A DNA stretch of 32,772 nt from Candidatus Bathyarchaeota archaeon (GCA_003165195.1 PLSP01000077.1:63491-96262), one strand, 5' to 3'; numbered from the stretch's first letter, positions 15,603 through 24,284 are shown. Made by a program: numbers and translations. The notes: generated by a model from the letters alone, not told the origin.

Positions 15603-16265
15603 ATGAGCCAAGATTTCAACAGCAACTTCATAATTATTGGGTCCCCTGATGTTTCATTAAAAACCAGCGATGTGGTTGAAAGAATAATCTCAGGCATAAT
15701 GCAAGCAGGCGAAGTCGACATAGTGGGAATAAACGACGGAATATATTTGGTATGTTCCGCCCTTAATATGGCCACGGAAATCGCCAAAGTCTACCTTGAT
15801 GACGCCTGCTTAGCCAACCTTCAAGCTCCTGCTCTGGGTAGAGCATCTGCCCTTTTAGCGCATCTCACACAAAAACAAAGCTTAGACAACTATAACAAAA
15901 TGGCTGAACTGGAGGAAAAAACACTTGAAGATGCTGTAGAGCAAACAGTTAGCGTCAGCAGAACCGCTCCCATGGAGCGGCTTCTCACAATAAGCCTCCT
16001 GCGGCTTGCAAAATATGATAAAATAAAGATAGCTGCCGCCGGCGGCTCAATTAATGATGCAGTTGCCCTTGCATTGAAGCTAACCACTGGACAAATTTCT
16101 AAAGAAATAGTTGGAATAAAACTGCTCCATCTTTACTCTATCGTTATGAGAAACGACCCTACAAAAAGTATAGCTGCAGCTTCTATCTACCTTCAAAAAA
16201 AGGTGCCTACAGAATACTCTAAGAGACAAAATTTGTTACTTCAGAAAATAGAGAGCGGAAAATAA
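15603..16265 (+). CDS. putative tandem Alba-like domain protein
   Basis: A 220-residue cytoplasmic protein without signal or membrane helices. Residues 8-70 (FIIIGSPDVSLKTSDVVERI ... VDIVGINDGIYLVCSALNMATEIA) and 135-180 (KIKIAAAGGSINDAVALALK ...) each show strand-loop-helix-strand order of the Alba nucleic-acid-binding fold, including an I-G/A-G loop, a long amphipathic helix and a middle helical linker. Alba proteins bind DNA or RNA and pack chromatin; a double-domain form would act as a built-in dimer. This assignment rests on pattern only. AGGAAC precedes ATG at close range and ATTATATTAG near 15562 is a TATA candidate. Confidence 0.5.
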   Translation: MSQDFNSNFIIIGSPDVSLKTSDVVERIISGIMQAGEVDIVGINDGIYLVCSALNMATEIAKVYLDDACLANLQAPALGRASALLAHLTQKQSLDNYNKMAELEEKTLEDAVEQTVSVSRTAPMERLLTISLLRLAKYDKIKIAAAGGSINDAVALALKLTTGQISKEIVGIKLLHLYSIVMRNDPTKSIAAASIYLQKKVPTEYSKRQNLLLQKIESGK

Positions 16266-16323
16266 AAAAAGTTCCAAAAAGAGTTGGGAACACTAAAAAC
16301 AGCTTTTCGGAAGTTTCTAGTGT

Positions 16324-16938
16324 TTATTTTACGAGACTGAGGTTTTTGTTTACTCTGTCCCAGTTGACGACGTTCCAAAACGCCTCTATGAATTTGGGGC
16401 GCTCGTTTTTGTAGTCAACGTAGTAGGCGTGCTCCCAGACATCCAGAACCATCAAAATGTGAAACGCTGGGAAAACATTGACGTTATGTTTCTCTATTTG
16501 CATAATCAATGGTCGACCGATGCATGGATGCGCTACCAACGCCGCCCAACCTGAACCTTCAGTGCTTGCCGCCGCCATCGTGAACTCTTTCTTGAATCGC
16601 TCGAAACTCCCGAATCCCATGTTAATCACGTCTGCAACTGCTCCGCCAGGTTGTCCGCCGCCACCTTTACCTGCTGGCGCCATGTTCTCCCAGAAAATCG
16701 AGTGCAGCAGATGTCCGCCGACGTTGAAGGCCAATTCTTTAGAGATTGCTTTGACATCGATGTCAGTGTTTTCGCTGTGGGCTTTGTCTAGTTTTTCAAA
16801 AGCTGCGTTGGCTGCATTCACGTAGGCTTGATGGTGCTTGTCGTGATGCAATTTTAGCTGTTGCTCTGAAATATATGGAGCCAGAGCGTTGTAGTCGTAT
16901 GGTAGTTTGGGTAGAGTAAAAGTTTTTATTTTTTCCAT
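16324..16938 (-). CDS. sod: iron/manganese superoxide dismutase
   Basis: A 204-residue Fe/Mn-[16 protein letters not shown] carries the first metal His (H31), [10 protein letters not shown] the second, and [11 protein letters not shown] the Asp and last His. It converts superoxide to oxygen and peroxide in the cytoplasm. The start is set at ATG 16938, preceded by GGTGAATTTT; the frame remains open 28 more codons upstream but the added residues do not fit the family. The metal (Fe or Mn) cannot be told with certainty. It is divergent from rubrerythrin, which can consume the peroxide it produces. Confidence 0.96.
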   Translation of the reverse strand: MEKIKTFTLPKLPYDYNALAPYISEQQLKLHHDKHHQAYVNAANAAFEKLDKAHSENTDIDVKAISKELAFNVGGHLLHSIFWENMAPAGKGGGGQPGGAVADVINMGFGSFERFKKEFTMAAASTEGSGWAALVAHPCIGRPLIMQIEKHNVNVFPAFHILMVLDVWEHAYYVDYKNERPKFIEAFWNVVNWDRVNKNLSLVK

Positions 16939-17066
16939 AAAATTCACCGAAAAACTAATAAACCCAAAGGAAAACACAACTAATATACTTTGCTTTAAGC
17001 GAGATTCAGGCAAAATTCGCATACCTTATAACCAGCGAGCCACTTACTTTGTTGTAGTGATTTTTA
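16939..17066. promoter_or_regulatory. divergent SOD / rubrerythrin promoter region
   Basis: A 128-bp gap between divergent starts. CCTTATAACC (17024-17033) is a TATA candidate for rubrerythrin, about 35-43 nt before its ATG. AGTATATTAG on the minus strand (about 16979-16988) is the counterpart for SOD, some 40 nt from its ATG. No strong palindrome stands out, so shared regulation is only suggested by arrangement. Confidence 0.45.
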
Positions 17067-17570
17067 ATGACCAAAACTGATGACAACCTAAAAGCTGCTT
17101 TCGCAGGCGAATCCCAAGCAAATAGGATGTATTTGGCTTTCGCTAAAAAAGCAGACGAAGAAGGATTCCCCCAAATTGCTAAACTGTTTAGGGCAGCTGC
17201 AGAAGCAGAAACGGTTCATGCCCTTAACCACCTGCAAGTGATGGGACAGATAAAAACAACCAGCGACAACCTCGGCACAGCCGTGTCAGGCGAAACCTAC
17301 GAATTCAAAAAAATGTACCCCGAATTCATTGCCGACGCCAAAAAAGACGGAAACAAACATGCTGAAATGAGTTTTGATTACGCAAACAAAGTGGAGCAAA
17401 CTCACGCGGCTCTCTACCAGAAAGCGCTTGACGCTTTGAAAAGCATGGTTCAGCCGGTGACAGTGGAGTACTGGGTTTGCCCTATCTGCGGAAACACCTT
17501 TGAAGGTTCAGCCCCAGACAATTGTCCAATCTGCTGGACTCCCAAAAACAAATTCATGGCTATAAAATAA
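17067..17570 (+). CDS. rbr: rubrerythrin
   Basis: A 167-residue rubrerythrin. The N-terminal diiron four-helix bundle has FAGESQANRMY, AEAETVHALNHL, SGETYEF and KVEQTHAALY, which supply the Glu/His ligands. The C-terminal rubredoxin domain has CPICGNTF...CPIC. It reduces hydrogen peroxide in anaerobes with electrons from rubredoxin/flavodoxin-type donors. Full normal length. The message ends in T-runs between it and the convergent flavodiiron gene. Confidence 0.97.
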   Translation: MTKTDDNLKAAFAGESQANRMYLAFAKKADEEGFPQIAKLFRAAAEAETVHALNHLQVMGQIKTTSDNLGTAVSGETYEFKKMYPEFIADAKKDGNKHAEMSFDYANKVEQTHAALYQKALDALKSMVQPVTVEYWVCPICGNTFEGSAPDNCPICWTPKNKFMAIK

Positions 17571-17575
17571 TTAGC

Positions 17576-17617
17576 TTTTTGTTTTTCGCTTTTTCTTTTT
17601 TTAAAAATAAAAAAAAG
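17576..17617. terminator. bidirectional poly-T/poly-A terminator
   Basis: Four T-rich runs (17576-17602) follow the rubrerythrin stop, and an A-rich run (17602-17616) supplies T-runs on the other strand after the flavodiiron gene. Archaeal RNA polymerase terminates on such oligo-T stretches without a hairpin. Confidence 0.65.
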
Positions 17618-18805
17618 TTAGGCTTTGATTTTGTGGGCGATTTGCACGCCAAAGTTAAAGCATTTTTTGAGGTCTTCCTCGTCTGGGACATATTTGACTT
17701 CAACTGTAGGTTCATAGACGTCAAAGCCTGCTTTTTTCGCCATTTCAACCATGCCTTTGACAGCGCCGCCACCCCAGCCGAAGGAACCAAAGAAACCCCA
17801 CACTTTACCTTTCGGTTTTAACCCTGTGATATAGGTTAAGAAACCGCCCACGGTTGGGAACATTTGATTGTTCATTGTCGGCGAACCCATCACAACCGCC
17901 TTAGCATCAAGGATCTCAGCAACGATGTCTGTGTTTTCTCTGTTTCGCAACTTGAAAACCCTAACTTCGACACCTTGGCTTGCAATGCCAGCCTCTATAG
18001 CTCGCGCCATTGCATCGGTGCTTCCCCACATGGTGTCAAAGACAATTATTGCTCTCTGTTGTGCGTTATCTGCACTCCATTGTAGATAGGCTTTGATGAT
18101 TTTGGATGGGTCTTTGCGCCAGATTACTCCGTGGTCTGGGGCAATTATATCGATGGGGATGCCCATTTGCACGACCTCTTGTATCTTGCGCGTTATCAAA
18201 GGGGCGAAAAGCATCAGGATGTTTGCATAGTAGGTCGCCGCTTCTTCCCATAGCCGTTGTTGGTCAACTTCGTCGTCGAATCGTTCGCTGCTGGCAAAAT
18301 GTTCGCCGAACGCGTCATTGGAAAACAAGATTTTGTCTTCTACCATGTAGGTGAACATACTGTCGGGCCAATGCAGCATAGGCGTTTCTATGAAACGAAG
18401 AGTACGTTTTCCCAGTTTTAGCTCGTCGCCGGTCTTGACGGTTTCTACCCTATCAAAATCATGACCGAAATGCTCAATTAAGGCGTCTTTTCCTCTTTCA
18501 GAAGCAATTATTTTGGCGTTTTTGGCTAGTTTGGCGATATGTGGGAGGCTACCTGAGTGGTCCATTTCTACGTGGTTAACGATTATGTAGTCGATCTTTT
18601 CGAGGCTCATGAGCTCTTCGACGTTTTGTACTAATTCGTCTGCGAAAGCACATTTTACCGTATCTACGAGCGCTATTTTTTCGTCTCTAATTAGATAGGC
18701 GTTGTAGGTTGTTCCTCTGCTTGTAACATAGCCGTGAAAGTCACGTATGTTCCAATCGACGACGCCAACCCAGTTTACTCCTTCTTTTAAAACAACTTGT
18801 GGCAT
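17618..18805 (-). CDS. fprA: flavodiiron protein (FprA, A-type flavoprotein)
   Basis: A 395-residue two-domain enzyme. The metallo-beta-lactamase domain has all diiron ligands: H78-x-E80-x-D82-H83 in NHVEMDHSG, then His in MLHWPDS, Asp in FSNDAFGEH and His in APDHGVIW. The C-terminal flavodoxin domain (about 250-395) binds FMN via DTMWGSTDAMA, GSPTMNNQ and GSFGWGGGA. It reduces oxygen to water (or NO to N2O) and protects anaerobes. ATG 18805 is preferred to TTG 18814 because AAGGA lies 9 nt upstream. It follows the OsmC gene by 5 nt, so the two are one operon. Confidence 0.95.
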   Translation of the reverse strand: MPQVVLKEGVNWVGVVDWNIRDFHGYVTSRGTTYNAYLIRDEKIALVDTVKCAFADELVQNVEELMSLEKIDYIIVNHVEMDHSGSLPHIAKLAKNAKIIASERGKDALIEHFGHDFDRVETVKTGDELKLGKRTLRFIETPMLHWPDSMFTYMVEDKILFSNDAFGEHFASSERFDDEVDQQRLWEEAATYYANILMLFAPLITRKIQEVVQMGIPIDIIAPDHGVIWRKDPSKIIKAYLQWSADNAQQRAIIVFDTMWGSTDAMARAIEAGIASQGVEVRVFKLRNRENTDIVAEILDAKAVVMGSPTMNNQMFPTVGGFLTYITGLKPKGKVWGFFGSFGWGGGAVKGMVEMAKKAGFDVYEPTVEVKYVPDEEDLKKCFNFGVQIAHKIKA

Positions 18806-18810
18806 AACAA

Positions 18811-19230
18811 TCAATCCTTTATTACTGTGATTTTGTAGGTTATTTTTACTCCCGCCTTCTCAAAAAGTATTCCAACGGGGCAGGTCTCTAACGTCAGTTT
18901 GTGCAACCTATCTATCCTGTCTTGGGGTGCATCGATTTTGTATTCGATGTCAAAGGTTTCCTCGCCGATAGTTCCAGTCTCATTCGACTTTACGGCTTCA
19001 ACTTTGACCTTCAACCCTTTAAGGGTCAAGCGCATTTTTTTAGCTGCTAAACAAGCGATTGTTACATAGCAACCTGCATGACTCATGACGCAGAGCTCAA
19101 GAGCTGACGGTCCAAAGCCTGTTCCAAGATCTGGGGCAAGGTCCACAATGGTGCTGTGTGATTCGCCATCGTCTAAGATGATTTGGAAGCCCTCAATTAA
19201 CTTGGCGTTTGCATACATCTTTGTGGTCAA
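18811..19230 (-). CDS. OsmC/Ohr family protein
   Basis: A 139-residue OsmC-fold protein. The two reactive cysteines appear in ALELCVMSHAGC and LETCPVG, separated as in the family; the second context (CPVGILFEKAG) is typical of archaeal OsmC. Such proteins reduce organic hydroperoxides with thiol or lipoyl donors. TTG 19230 is used, with GGAGTG 9 nt upstream; ATG 19218 is an alternative. The gene leads the operon with the flavodiiron gene. CATATAAGCGCTTAAA on the minus strand near 19280-19295 is a promoter candidate. Confidence 0.88.
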   Translation of the reverse strand: MTTKMYANAKLIEGFQIILDDGESHSTIVDLAPDLGTGFGPSALELCVMSHAGCYVTIACLAAKKMRLTLKGLKVKVEAVKSNETGTIGEETFDIEYKIDAPQDRIDRLHKLTLETCPVGILFEKAGVKITYKITVIKD

Positions 19231-19410
19231 AGCTCAGTACACTCCGAATGAGAACTCAAAAATCAAACTTTCAGATGGCTTTAAGCGCTTATATGCATTT
19301 TGTTTGAAACTCAAGCCCTCAAATCAATGGACTCATCGATTGCCAAGCCAAAGTTTCGTTTCAAAAGCCAACCTGAAATCAACTCAAACCAAACTCGATC
19401 TTGAACCTGA

Positions 19411-19937
19411 CAGAGGGGAGGTCTACTATTTGCATCAAGCTTCAATAGGTAAGAAGGAGCGTGTTAACCATACATAATGATGCCCTCTTATCTAGCGAAC
19501 TCGGCAAGAGGGTTAAAGCGCTCAAATGTGGCGGATAGGGATCTTGTTTACACAGGTTTCTATAGAAAACTGATGTAAATTGTAGACCCCTTCTCTTCTA
19601 TTAGGCAGAGCGTTGGTTAATTCAGTTCGCCTATTTGTATATAGAAAACGGTTACAAATAGTAGACCCCTATCCCTCCTATCTTTTTCTCGGAGAACAGC
19701 AGGACTGAACCATTTTTACCTAAAGAAACCTGGGGTAAAATTTAGGCCCCTTTCCTCCTTTAGGCGATTTGAGCGAGTTGCCGATGAAGTCTCTGAGAAA
19801 CAGAACACACCAAAAGAACGACACCTAAACCGCCTATTTACCTATAGGTGAGAGTGGGAGGATTCACTATCCATCCTGGCTGCCTCCGAGTTGGATAGGG
19901 GTTACTTTTTGTAACCAAAAACATATGTAAAAAAAAG
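19411..19937. repeat. cluster 1 of about 50-nt intergenic hairpin repeats (six units)
   Basis: This gap between the OsmC and PDO genes has no ORF but holds six related units: 19411-19454 (minus), 19546-19597 (plus), 19631-19678 (plus), 19711-19758 (plus), 19834-19876 (plus, shortened), 19890-19937 (minus). Each has a 5' arm like CTATTTACC, a loop with TATnGAAA, a 3' arm like TGTAAATAG and a pyrimidine tail like GTAGACCCCTATCC. Arms pair in most units: TTTACA/TGTAAA (19547-19552 with 19574-19579), CTATTTGTA/TACAAATAG (19631-19639 with 19653-19661), TTTTACC/GGTAAAA (19714-19720 with 19734-19740). The second unit also has an inverted tail on its left (GGATAGGGATC, 19533-19543). The minus unit at 19411 is nearly identical to the one at 26940. 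Confidence 0.8.
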
Positions 19938-19971
19938 TTTGTACACTCTGGGGGTAAAGAAATAAAAAATC

Positions 19972-20009
19972 GTTATATGCTTCTGTTCGCTTACTTTCCT
20001 TGCGGAAAG
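19972..20009 (+). promoter_or_regulatory. promoter and leader hairpin of the PDO gene
   Basis: GTTATATGC (about 19972-19980) is the TATA candidate. It is followed by a perfect hairpin CTTTCC-TTGC-GGAAAG (19994-20009) that falls near the transcription start or early leader, 25 nt before the ATG at 20035. Confidence 0.45.
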
Positions 20010-20034
20010 GAAACGCTTTGTGGAGTTTGTGTTT

Positions 20035-20685
20035 ATGAGTTTAATTCCTGATGACAAGAAAGAACTTCTTAAAAACGACTTTAAGATTCAGCTGATTGAC
20101 CCAGTAAAAATTGTCATGTTTACTCAAGAAGTTGAGTGCCGATTCTGCTCTGACACCCGTAAGTTGGTCCAGGATTTAGCCCCTCTTAGCGAGAAGATAT
20201 CAGTGGAAGTCTATGACTTTGTAGCTGACGCTGCCAAAGCCAAGGAGATGGGCATCGACAAGATTCCCGCCTTGGCAATTATTGGCAAAAAAGACTACGG
20301 AGTCCGCATTTACGGGATACCCTATGGCTATGAATTACAAACCCTCATCGAAGCCATCATCAACGTATCCAAAGGACCAGGACACACTGACCTCTCAGAC
20401 AAGACAAAAGCGGTTCTAAATGATGTTAAAACACCAGTCAACATCAAGGTCTTTGTCACCTTAACATGCCCTCATTGCCCAGCGGCAGCGGCCGTCGCAC
20501 ACAAACTAGCCATAGAATGTGACCTCATAAAAGCAGACGTTATAGAAAGCAGCGAATTCCCCGACCTTGCCCTGAAATACAACATAATCGGAGTACCAAA
20601 AATAATCATCAACGAAAAAATAGAGTTCGTCGGAGCATTCAGTGAAGACTTGTTTGCCGAACACGTGCTGCTAGGCGCTTTCTAG
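20035..20685 (+). CDS. protein disulfide oxidoreductase (PDO), double thioredoxin fold
   Basis: A 216-residue glutaredoxin-like PDO with two thioredoxin folds in tandem. The N-terminal site is ECRFCSD (C35-x2-C38) and the C-terminal site is LTCPHCP (C145-x2-C148); IPALAII and GVPKIII supply the cis-prolines. Archaeal PDO catalyses disulfide formation, reduction and isomerisation in the cytoplasm and is common in thermophiles. ATG 20035 is chosen because GTGGAG (20019-20024) fits as its ribosome site; the in-frame GTG 20020 would overlap that site. Confidence 0.95.
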   Translation: MSLIPDDKKELLKNDFKIQLIDPVKIVMFTQEVECRFCSDTRKLVQDLAPLSEKISVEVYDFVADAAKAKEMGIDKIPALAIIGKKDYGVRIYGIPYGYELQTLIEAIINVSKGPGHTDLSDKTKAVLNDVKTPVNIKVFVTLTCPHCPAAAAVAHKLAIECDLIKADVIESSEFPDLALKYNIIGVPKIIINEKIEFVGAFSEDLFAEHVLLGAF

Positions 20686-20751
20686 AAAACTAAGCTTCTA
20701 ACAGAAAAAGCAAAAATCAAAAAAGGAAAAAACAGTTAAACGGTTTGCGGT

Positions 20752-20940
20752 TTAATGTCCACCGCAGCCGCAACCGTGTGGATGCCCAGTAGACGAGTCG
20801 CCGATGTATTTTTGGGGGTTAACTTCGAATTGTTTTTTGCACCCTGGAGCACAGAAATAGTAGGTTTTTCCCTGGTAGGCGGTCTTCCACTTCGCCGTTT
20901 TCTCGTCAACATCCATATCGCATACAAGATCCTTTGCCAT
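20752..20940 (-). CDS. YHS-domain metal-binding protein with His/Cys-rich tail
   Basis: A 62-residue protein: a YHS domain (KDLVCDMDVDEKTAKW, YYFCAPGCKKQFEVNPQKYI) with conserved cysteines, followed by a GHPHGCGCGGH tail that can chelate copper. YHS modules accompany heavy-metal ATPases and mercuric reductases. It lies 35 bp downstream of copA on the same strand and has its own strong GGAGGTGA site before ATG 20940, so the start there is firm. Likely role: cytosolic copper delivery or buffering for the ATPase (inference from context). Confidence 0.88.
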   Translation of the reverse strand: MAKDLVCDMDVDEKTAKWKTAYQGKTYYFCAPGCKKQFEVNPQKYIGDSSTGHPHGCGCGGH

Positions 20941-20975
20941 ATTTTTCACCTCCATACTGTGGTGTAGGGTGTTAC

Positions 20976-23399
20976 TTAGATTTTTGGGCGGAACCGTTTG
21001 AGCAGAGACGCGTTGGTCACTACGGTGACTGAACTGCTTGCCATGGCGGCAGCTGCATAAACTGGGTCAAAGAGTACGTGTATTATTGGGTAGAAGGCGC
21101 CTGCCGCAAGTGGAACGAGGGCGATGTTGTAGAAGAATGCCCAGAACAGGTTTTGTCGGATTTTTCTCATCGTGGCTTTACTCAGCTGGATGGCTACAAC
21201 CACGTCTCGTAGGTCGTTTTTAATTAAGACTATGTCACCTGTTTCCATGGCTATGTCGGTTCCGCTGCCCACGGCTATTCCGATGTTTGCCTGGGCAAGT
21301 GCTGGAGCATCGTTTATTCCGTCTCCAACCATCGCGACGACTTTACCCTGAGCCTGCAGCCTCTTAATCTCAGACGCTTTATCATTGGGCAAAACCTCAG
21401 CTAGAACCCGATTTACGCCTGCTTGCTTCGCGATAGCTTTGGCTGTTCTCTCGTTGTCGCCTGTAATCATGACTACTTCAAGCCCCATCCCCTGAAGCGT
21501 TGTCACAGCCTCAGCGGAATGATCTTTTAAAGTGTCAGCCACAGCTATCAACCCAACAGGCTCATTTTCAACCGCCATAAGCATAACTGTTTTCCCTTCC
21601 TCCTCTAACATCCGCATTTTCTCTTCAAGCGTGTCGATTTTTAGGTTGTTTGTCTGCATGAGTTTGCGGTTTCCAAGCAAAATTTTGGTGCCCTTGTATT
21701 CTACTTCAACGCCTTGTCCTGGAATAGCATTGAAGAAGTCGACTTCGCTTACCTCAATTTTCTTCTCGTTTGCTTTCTTTACTATGGCTTCTCCGAGAGG
21801 ATGTTCCGAGTTTTTCTCAGCAGCAGCGGCAAACTGCAGGAACCGGTCTTCACCGAAAGTTGATGGATTAATTGTCATGATATCGGTGACTTCAGGTTCG
21901 CCTTTGGTGAGGGTTCCTGTTTTGTCGAAAACTATCACATTTAGATTGTGAGCTGTTTCGAGGGCTTCTCCACTCTTGATCAAGACTCCGTTTTCTGCTC
22001 CTTTGCCGACGCCGACCATGATGGCAGTTGGAGTGGCGAGTCCGAGGGCACAGGGGCATGCAACGATTAAAACAGCTATGAAAACGGTTAGGGAAAAGAT
22101 GAAGTTTGCTCCAGCTAGGGTGTACCACGCAAGAGCAGAAATAGTGGCAGTCAGTATAATGGTTGGGACAAAATATCCCGAGGCAATGTCTGCCAATCTT
22201 TGAACAGGCGCTTTGGAGCTTAACGCGTTTTCAACCATGCTTATTATTTGAGCCAAAACCGTGTCGGCTCCAACTTTAGTGGCTTCAAATTTGAGGACGC
22301 CTGTTTTGTTGAAGGTTGCGCCGACAACTTGGTCGCCCTTCTTCTTTTCAACCGGTATGCTCTCGCCAGTTATGACTTTCTCATCGACAGCCGAATAGCC
22401 CTCAATTACAATGCCGTCAACCGGAATTTTTTCTCCAAGTCTAACAACTACTACATCGCCAACTTGGACCTCTTCAACTGGGATTTCCTGTTCATCTCCA
22501 TTTCTAATAACTCTTGCAATTTTGGCTTGAAGCCCCATGATTTTTCTTATGGCTTCTGAGGTTCTGCCTTTGGCGATGGCGTCCAATACTTTGCCCGCCA
22601 AAATAAATGTCATTATCATTGTTGCGGTGTCGAAGAAGACACCTGCGCCCGGGAAGACATTCGGTATGAAGGTGATTACTGTGCTGTATATCCAGGCGGT
22701 GGAGGTTCCCATTGCAATCAAAGTGTCCATGTTGGTTGTTCTGTTACGCAAGCCCTTGTAGGCGCCAACATAGAAAGTCCAGCCCACCACAAACTGGACG
22801 GGAGTTGCCAAAAGAAAAAGTAAGATGTTATTGGGCAGTTTAGCCAGGATAGGGATCCATGTAAAGATGACGGTGGGGATGGTCAGCGCAGTGCTGGCGA
22901 TCAACAGGTTTTTTAGGTGTTGAATGTGGCGCTGCCTTTCTTTACTTTCGGTATCCTGAGCGGCTTTTTCAGCTTCGATAACTTGGTACCCGACATCTTT
23001 TACGGTTTTTTTGATACCAGCAACGCTAATCTGTTCCGAATTAAACTCGACAGATAGCGTCTCCATGGCAAAATTGATTGTTGCGTCGTAAACTCCTTCT
23101 CGGCTGTTTAATGCTTTTTCTATGGTTTTGGCGCAGTTGACGCAGCTCATTCCACCTATTTGTAGCGTGACTTTTTCATGGATAACTTGGTACCCAGCGT
23201 CTATGATGGCATCTTCTATGGTTTTCTGGTTGATGACGGCTGGGTTGTATTCAACGATTGCTTTTTCAGCCGCTAGGTTAACGGTGGCGTTGACGACGCC
23301 TTCTAGTTTCGAGAGCTGCTTTTCTATGGTTCGTGCACAGTTAATGCAGCTCATGCCGCCGACGTCTAGAACAATTTTTCGGGTTTTCTCTTGGCTCAT
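20976..23399 (-). CDS. copA: copper-translocating P-type ATPase
   Basis: A 807-residue P1B-ATPase. Two N-terminal heavy-metal-associated domains each have GGMSC-x2-C (near 15-21 and 83-89). Membrane helices surround a CPC motif (448-450) that marks Cu(I)/Ag(I) transport. The actuator has TGES (345-348), D492-KTGT is the phosphorylated site, EHPLG the nucleotide-binding His-Pro and [10 protein letters not shown] the hinge. It pumps copper outward. ATG 23399 is preferred over TTG 23411, which would touch the AAAGGA ribosome site. The downstream YHS protein gene completes a copper operon; a promoter with a palindrome lies at 23447-23478. Confidence 0.95.
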   Translation of the reverse strand: MSQEKTRKIVLDVGGMSCINCARTIEKQLSKLEGVVNATVNLAAEKAIVEYNPAVINQKTIEDAIIDAGYQVIHEKVTLQIGGMSCVNCAKTIEKALNSREGVYDATINFAMETLSVEFNSEQISVAGIKKTVKDVGYQVIEAEKAAQDTESKERQRHIQHLKNLLIASTALTIPTVIFTWIPILAKLPNNILLFLLATPVQFVVGWTFYVGAYKGLRNRTTNMDTLIAMGTSTAWIYSTVITFIPNVFPGAGVFFDTATMIMTFILAGKVLDAIAKGRTSEAIRKIMGLQAKIARVIRNGDEQEIPVEEVQVGDVVVVRLGEKIPVDGIVIEGYSAVDEKVITGESIPVEKKKGDQVVGATFNKTGVLKFEATKVGADTVLAQIISMVENALSSKAPVQRLADIASGYFVPTIILTATISALAWYTLAGANFIFSLTVFIAVLIVACPCALGLATPTAIMVGVGKGAENGVLIKSGEALETAHNLNVIVFDKTGTLTKGEPEVTDIMTINPSTFGEDRFLQFAAAAEKNSEHPLGEAIVKKANEKKIEVSEVDFFNAIPGQGVEVEYKGTKILLGNRKLMQTNNLKIDTLEEKMRMLEEEGKTVMLMAVENEPVGLIAVADTLKDHSAEAVTTLQGMGLEVVMITGDNERTAKAIAKQAGVNRVLAEVLPNDKASEIKRLQAQGKVVAMVGDGINDAPALAQANIGIAVGSGTDIAMETGDIVLIKNDLRDVVVAIQLSKATMRKIRQNLFWAFFYNIALVPLAAGAFYPIIHVLFDPVYAAAAMASSSVTVVTNASLLKRFRPKI

Positions 23400-23719
23400 T
23401 TTAGCCGTCAATCCTTTTTTCTGTTAGGTTTATTGGCGTTTAATGCAAATATAAATATTTCTTTAAAAGATATATCTTCAGTCAGACCATCAATATGGTT
23501 TCCTTAGCTATTATACAAAAATATTGGCGCTTAATTGTTAACTGTAACATTCAGTGAGTGAAACCTTGGGTGAAAATTGCGACCAGAAGGGAAGCCGCGA
23601 AAAAAATATGCAAACCAATGTAAGCACTCTCTTGCTTAATTTTAGTTTACCCATAAGAAGTCACCCTAACTTTCTTCAGAAGCGACCAGCGACTGCAAGA
23701 GTGAGCCTAATAGACTGGG
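23400..23719. other. 320-bp gap upstream of copA
   Basis: Besides the copA promoter no gene is supported. A 60-codon plus-strand frame (23554-23736) runs into the PPIase gene, has no ribosome site and no recognisable composition, and is not called. Confidence 0.4.
23447..23478 (-). promoter_or_regulatory. copA promoter with upstream palindrome
   Basis: On the minus strand AAATATTTATATTTGC (23445-23460) gives the TATA box, about 50 nt before ATG. Immediately upstream is the 12-bp palindrome AAGATATATCTT (23467-23478), and ACCAT-CAAT-ATGGT follows at 23486-23499. Either could bind a copper-responsive repressor; low-complexity AT palindromes also occur by chance. Confidence 0.4.
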
Positions 23720-23995
23720 TCATTCTAACCTTTTAATTATATGGTACCCAAACTGGGTCTTGACAGGCACTGAAGTCTGCCCTTTCTCGAGCGCAAAAGC
23801 AGCCTTCTCAAAATCCTTAACCATCTTGCCCTTTGTGAAGGTCCCAAGGTCTCCGCCTTTTTTGCCAGAGGGGCACATGGAAACGTTTTGGGCTATGGTA
23901 GCGAATTTTTCTCCCTTGTCCAAGCGGGCTTTGACGTTTTTTGCTTCTGTTTCTGTCTTGACTAATATGTGGGCACAGTGAATTTTATCTGCCAT
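23720..23995 (-). CDS. parvulin-type peptidyl-prolyl cis-trans isomerase
   Basis: A 91-residue stand-alone parvulin: KIHCAHILVKTETEA at the start, SMCPSGKKGGDLGTF in the middle and TQFGYHIIKRLE at the end are the rotamase signature, including the two conserved His. It speeds folding at Xaa-Pro bonds in the cytoplasm. ATG 23995 is chosen because family members begin at this point; ATG 24022 and 24040 would add up to 15 residues without family match. No neighbour is obviously coupled. Confidence 0.92.
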   Translation of the reverse strand: MADKIHCAHILVKTETEAKNVKARLDKGEKFATIAQNVSMCPSGKKGGDLGTFTKGKMVKDFEKAAFALEKGQTSVPVKTQFGYHIIKRLE

Positions 23996-24284
23996 GAAAC
24001 GAATAAGCTCATTTCTTGCCATATATCTTTTACCCAACATTTGCGACCATTTCTTATGTGAAATAACGTTTCATGCGTGCCTCTTTGCCTGAAATACAGT
24101 CTAGACAGCCTTACGCAAAGAATCGCAAACATGAATACCTAAATCTTGCCTCTAAAATGTTTACAAATAATCATAAAAATGTCAAAATAGTCTTCCACTA
24201 TTTCACCAGCACTTCGAAGTTCGAACAAACCTTTGACATAATTGTTATAACAAAAGTAGGCTATAGGTGGGTGTGGTAACCGTT

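Noticed and set aside
16939-17022. Hydrophobic N-terminal extension of SOD as a signal peptide
   Set aside because: The extension lies in the promoter region, whereas ATG 16938 has GGTGA at proper spacing and gives normal SOD length.
19411-19937. CRISPR array in the repeat-rich gap
   Set aside because: Units differ widely from each other, occur in both orientations and have partly conserved spacers; a CRISPR array has near-identical direct repeats and unique spacers, and no cas gene is near.
23554-23736. 60-codon plus-strand ORF between copA and the parvulin gene
   Set aside because: No ribosome site, no recognisable features, and it runs into the parvulin gene.
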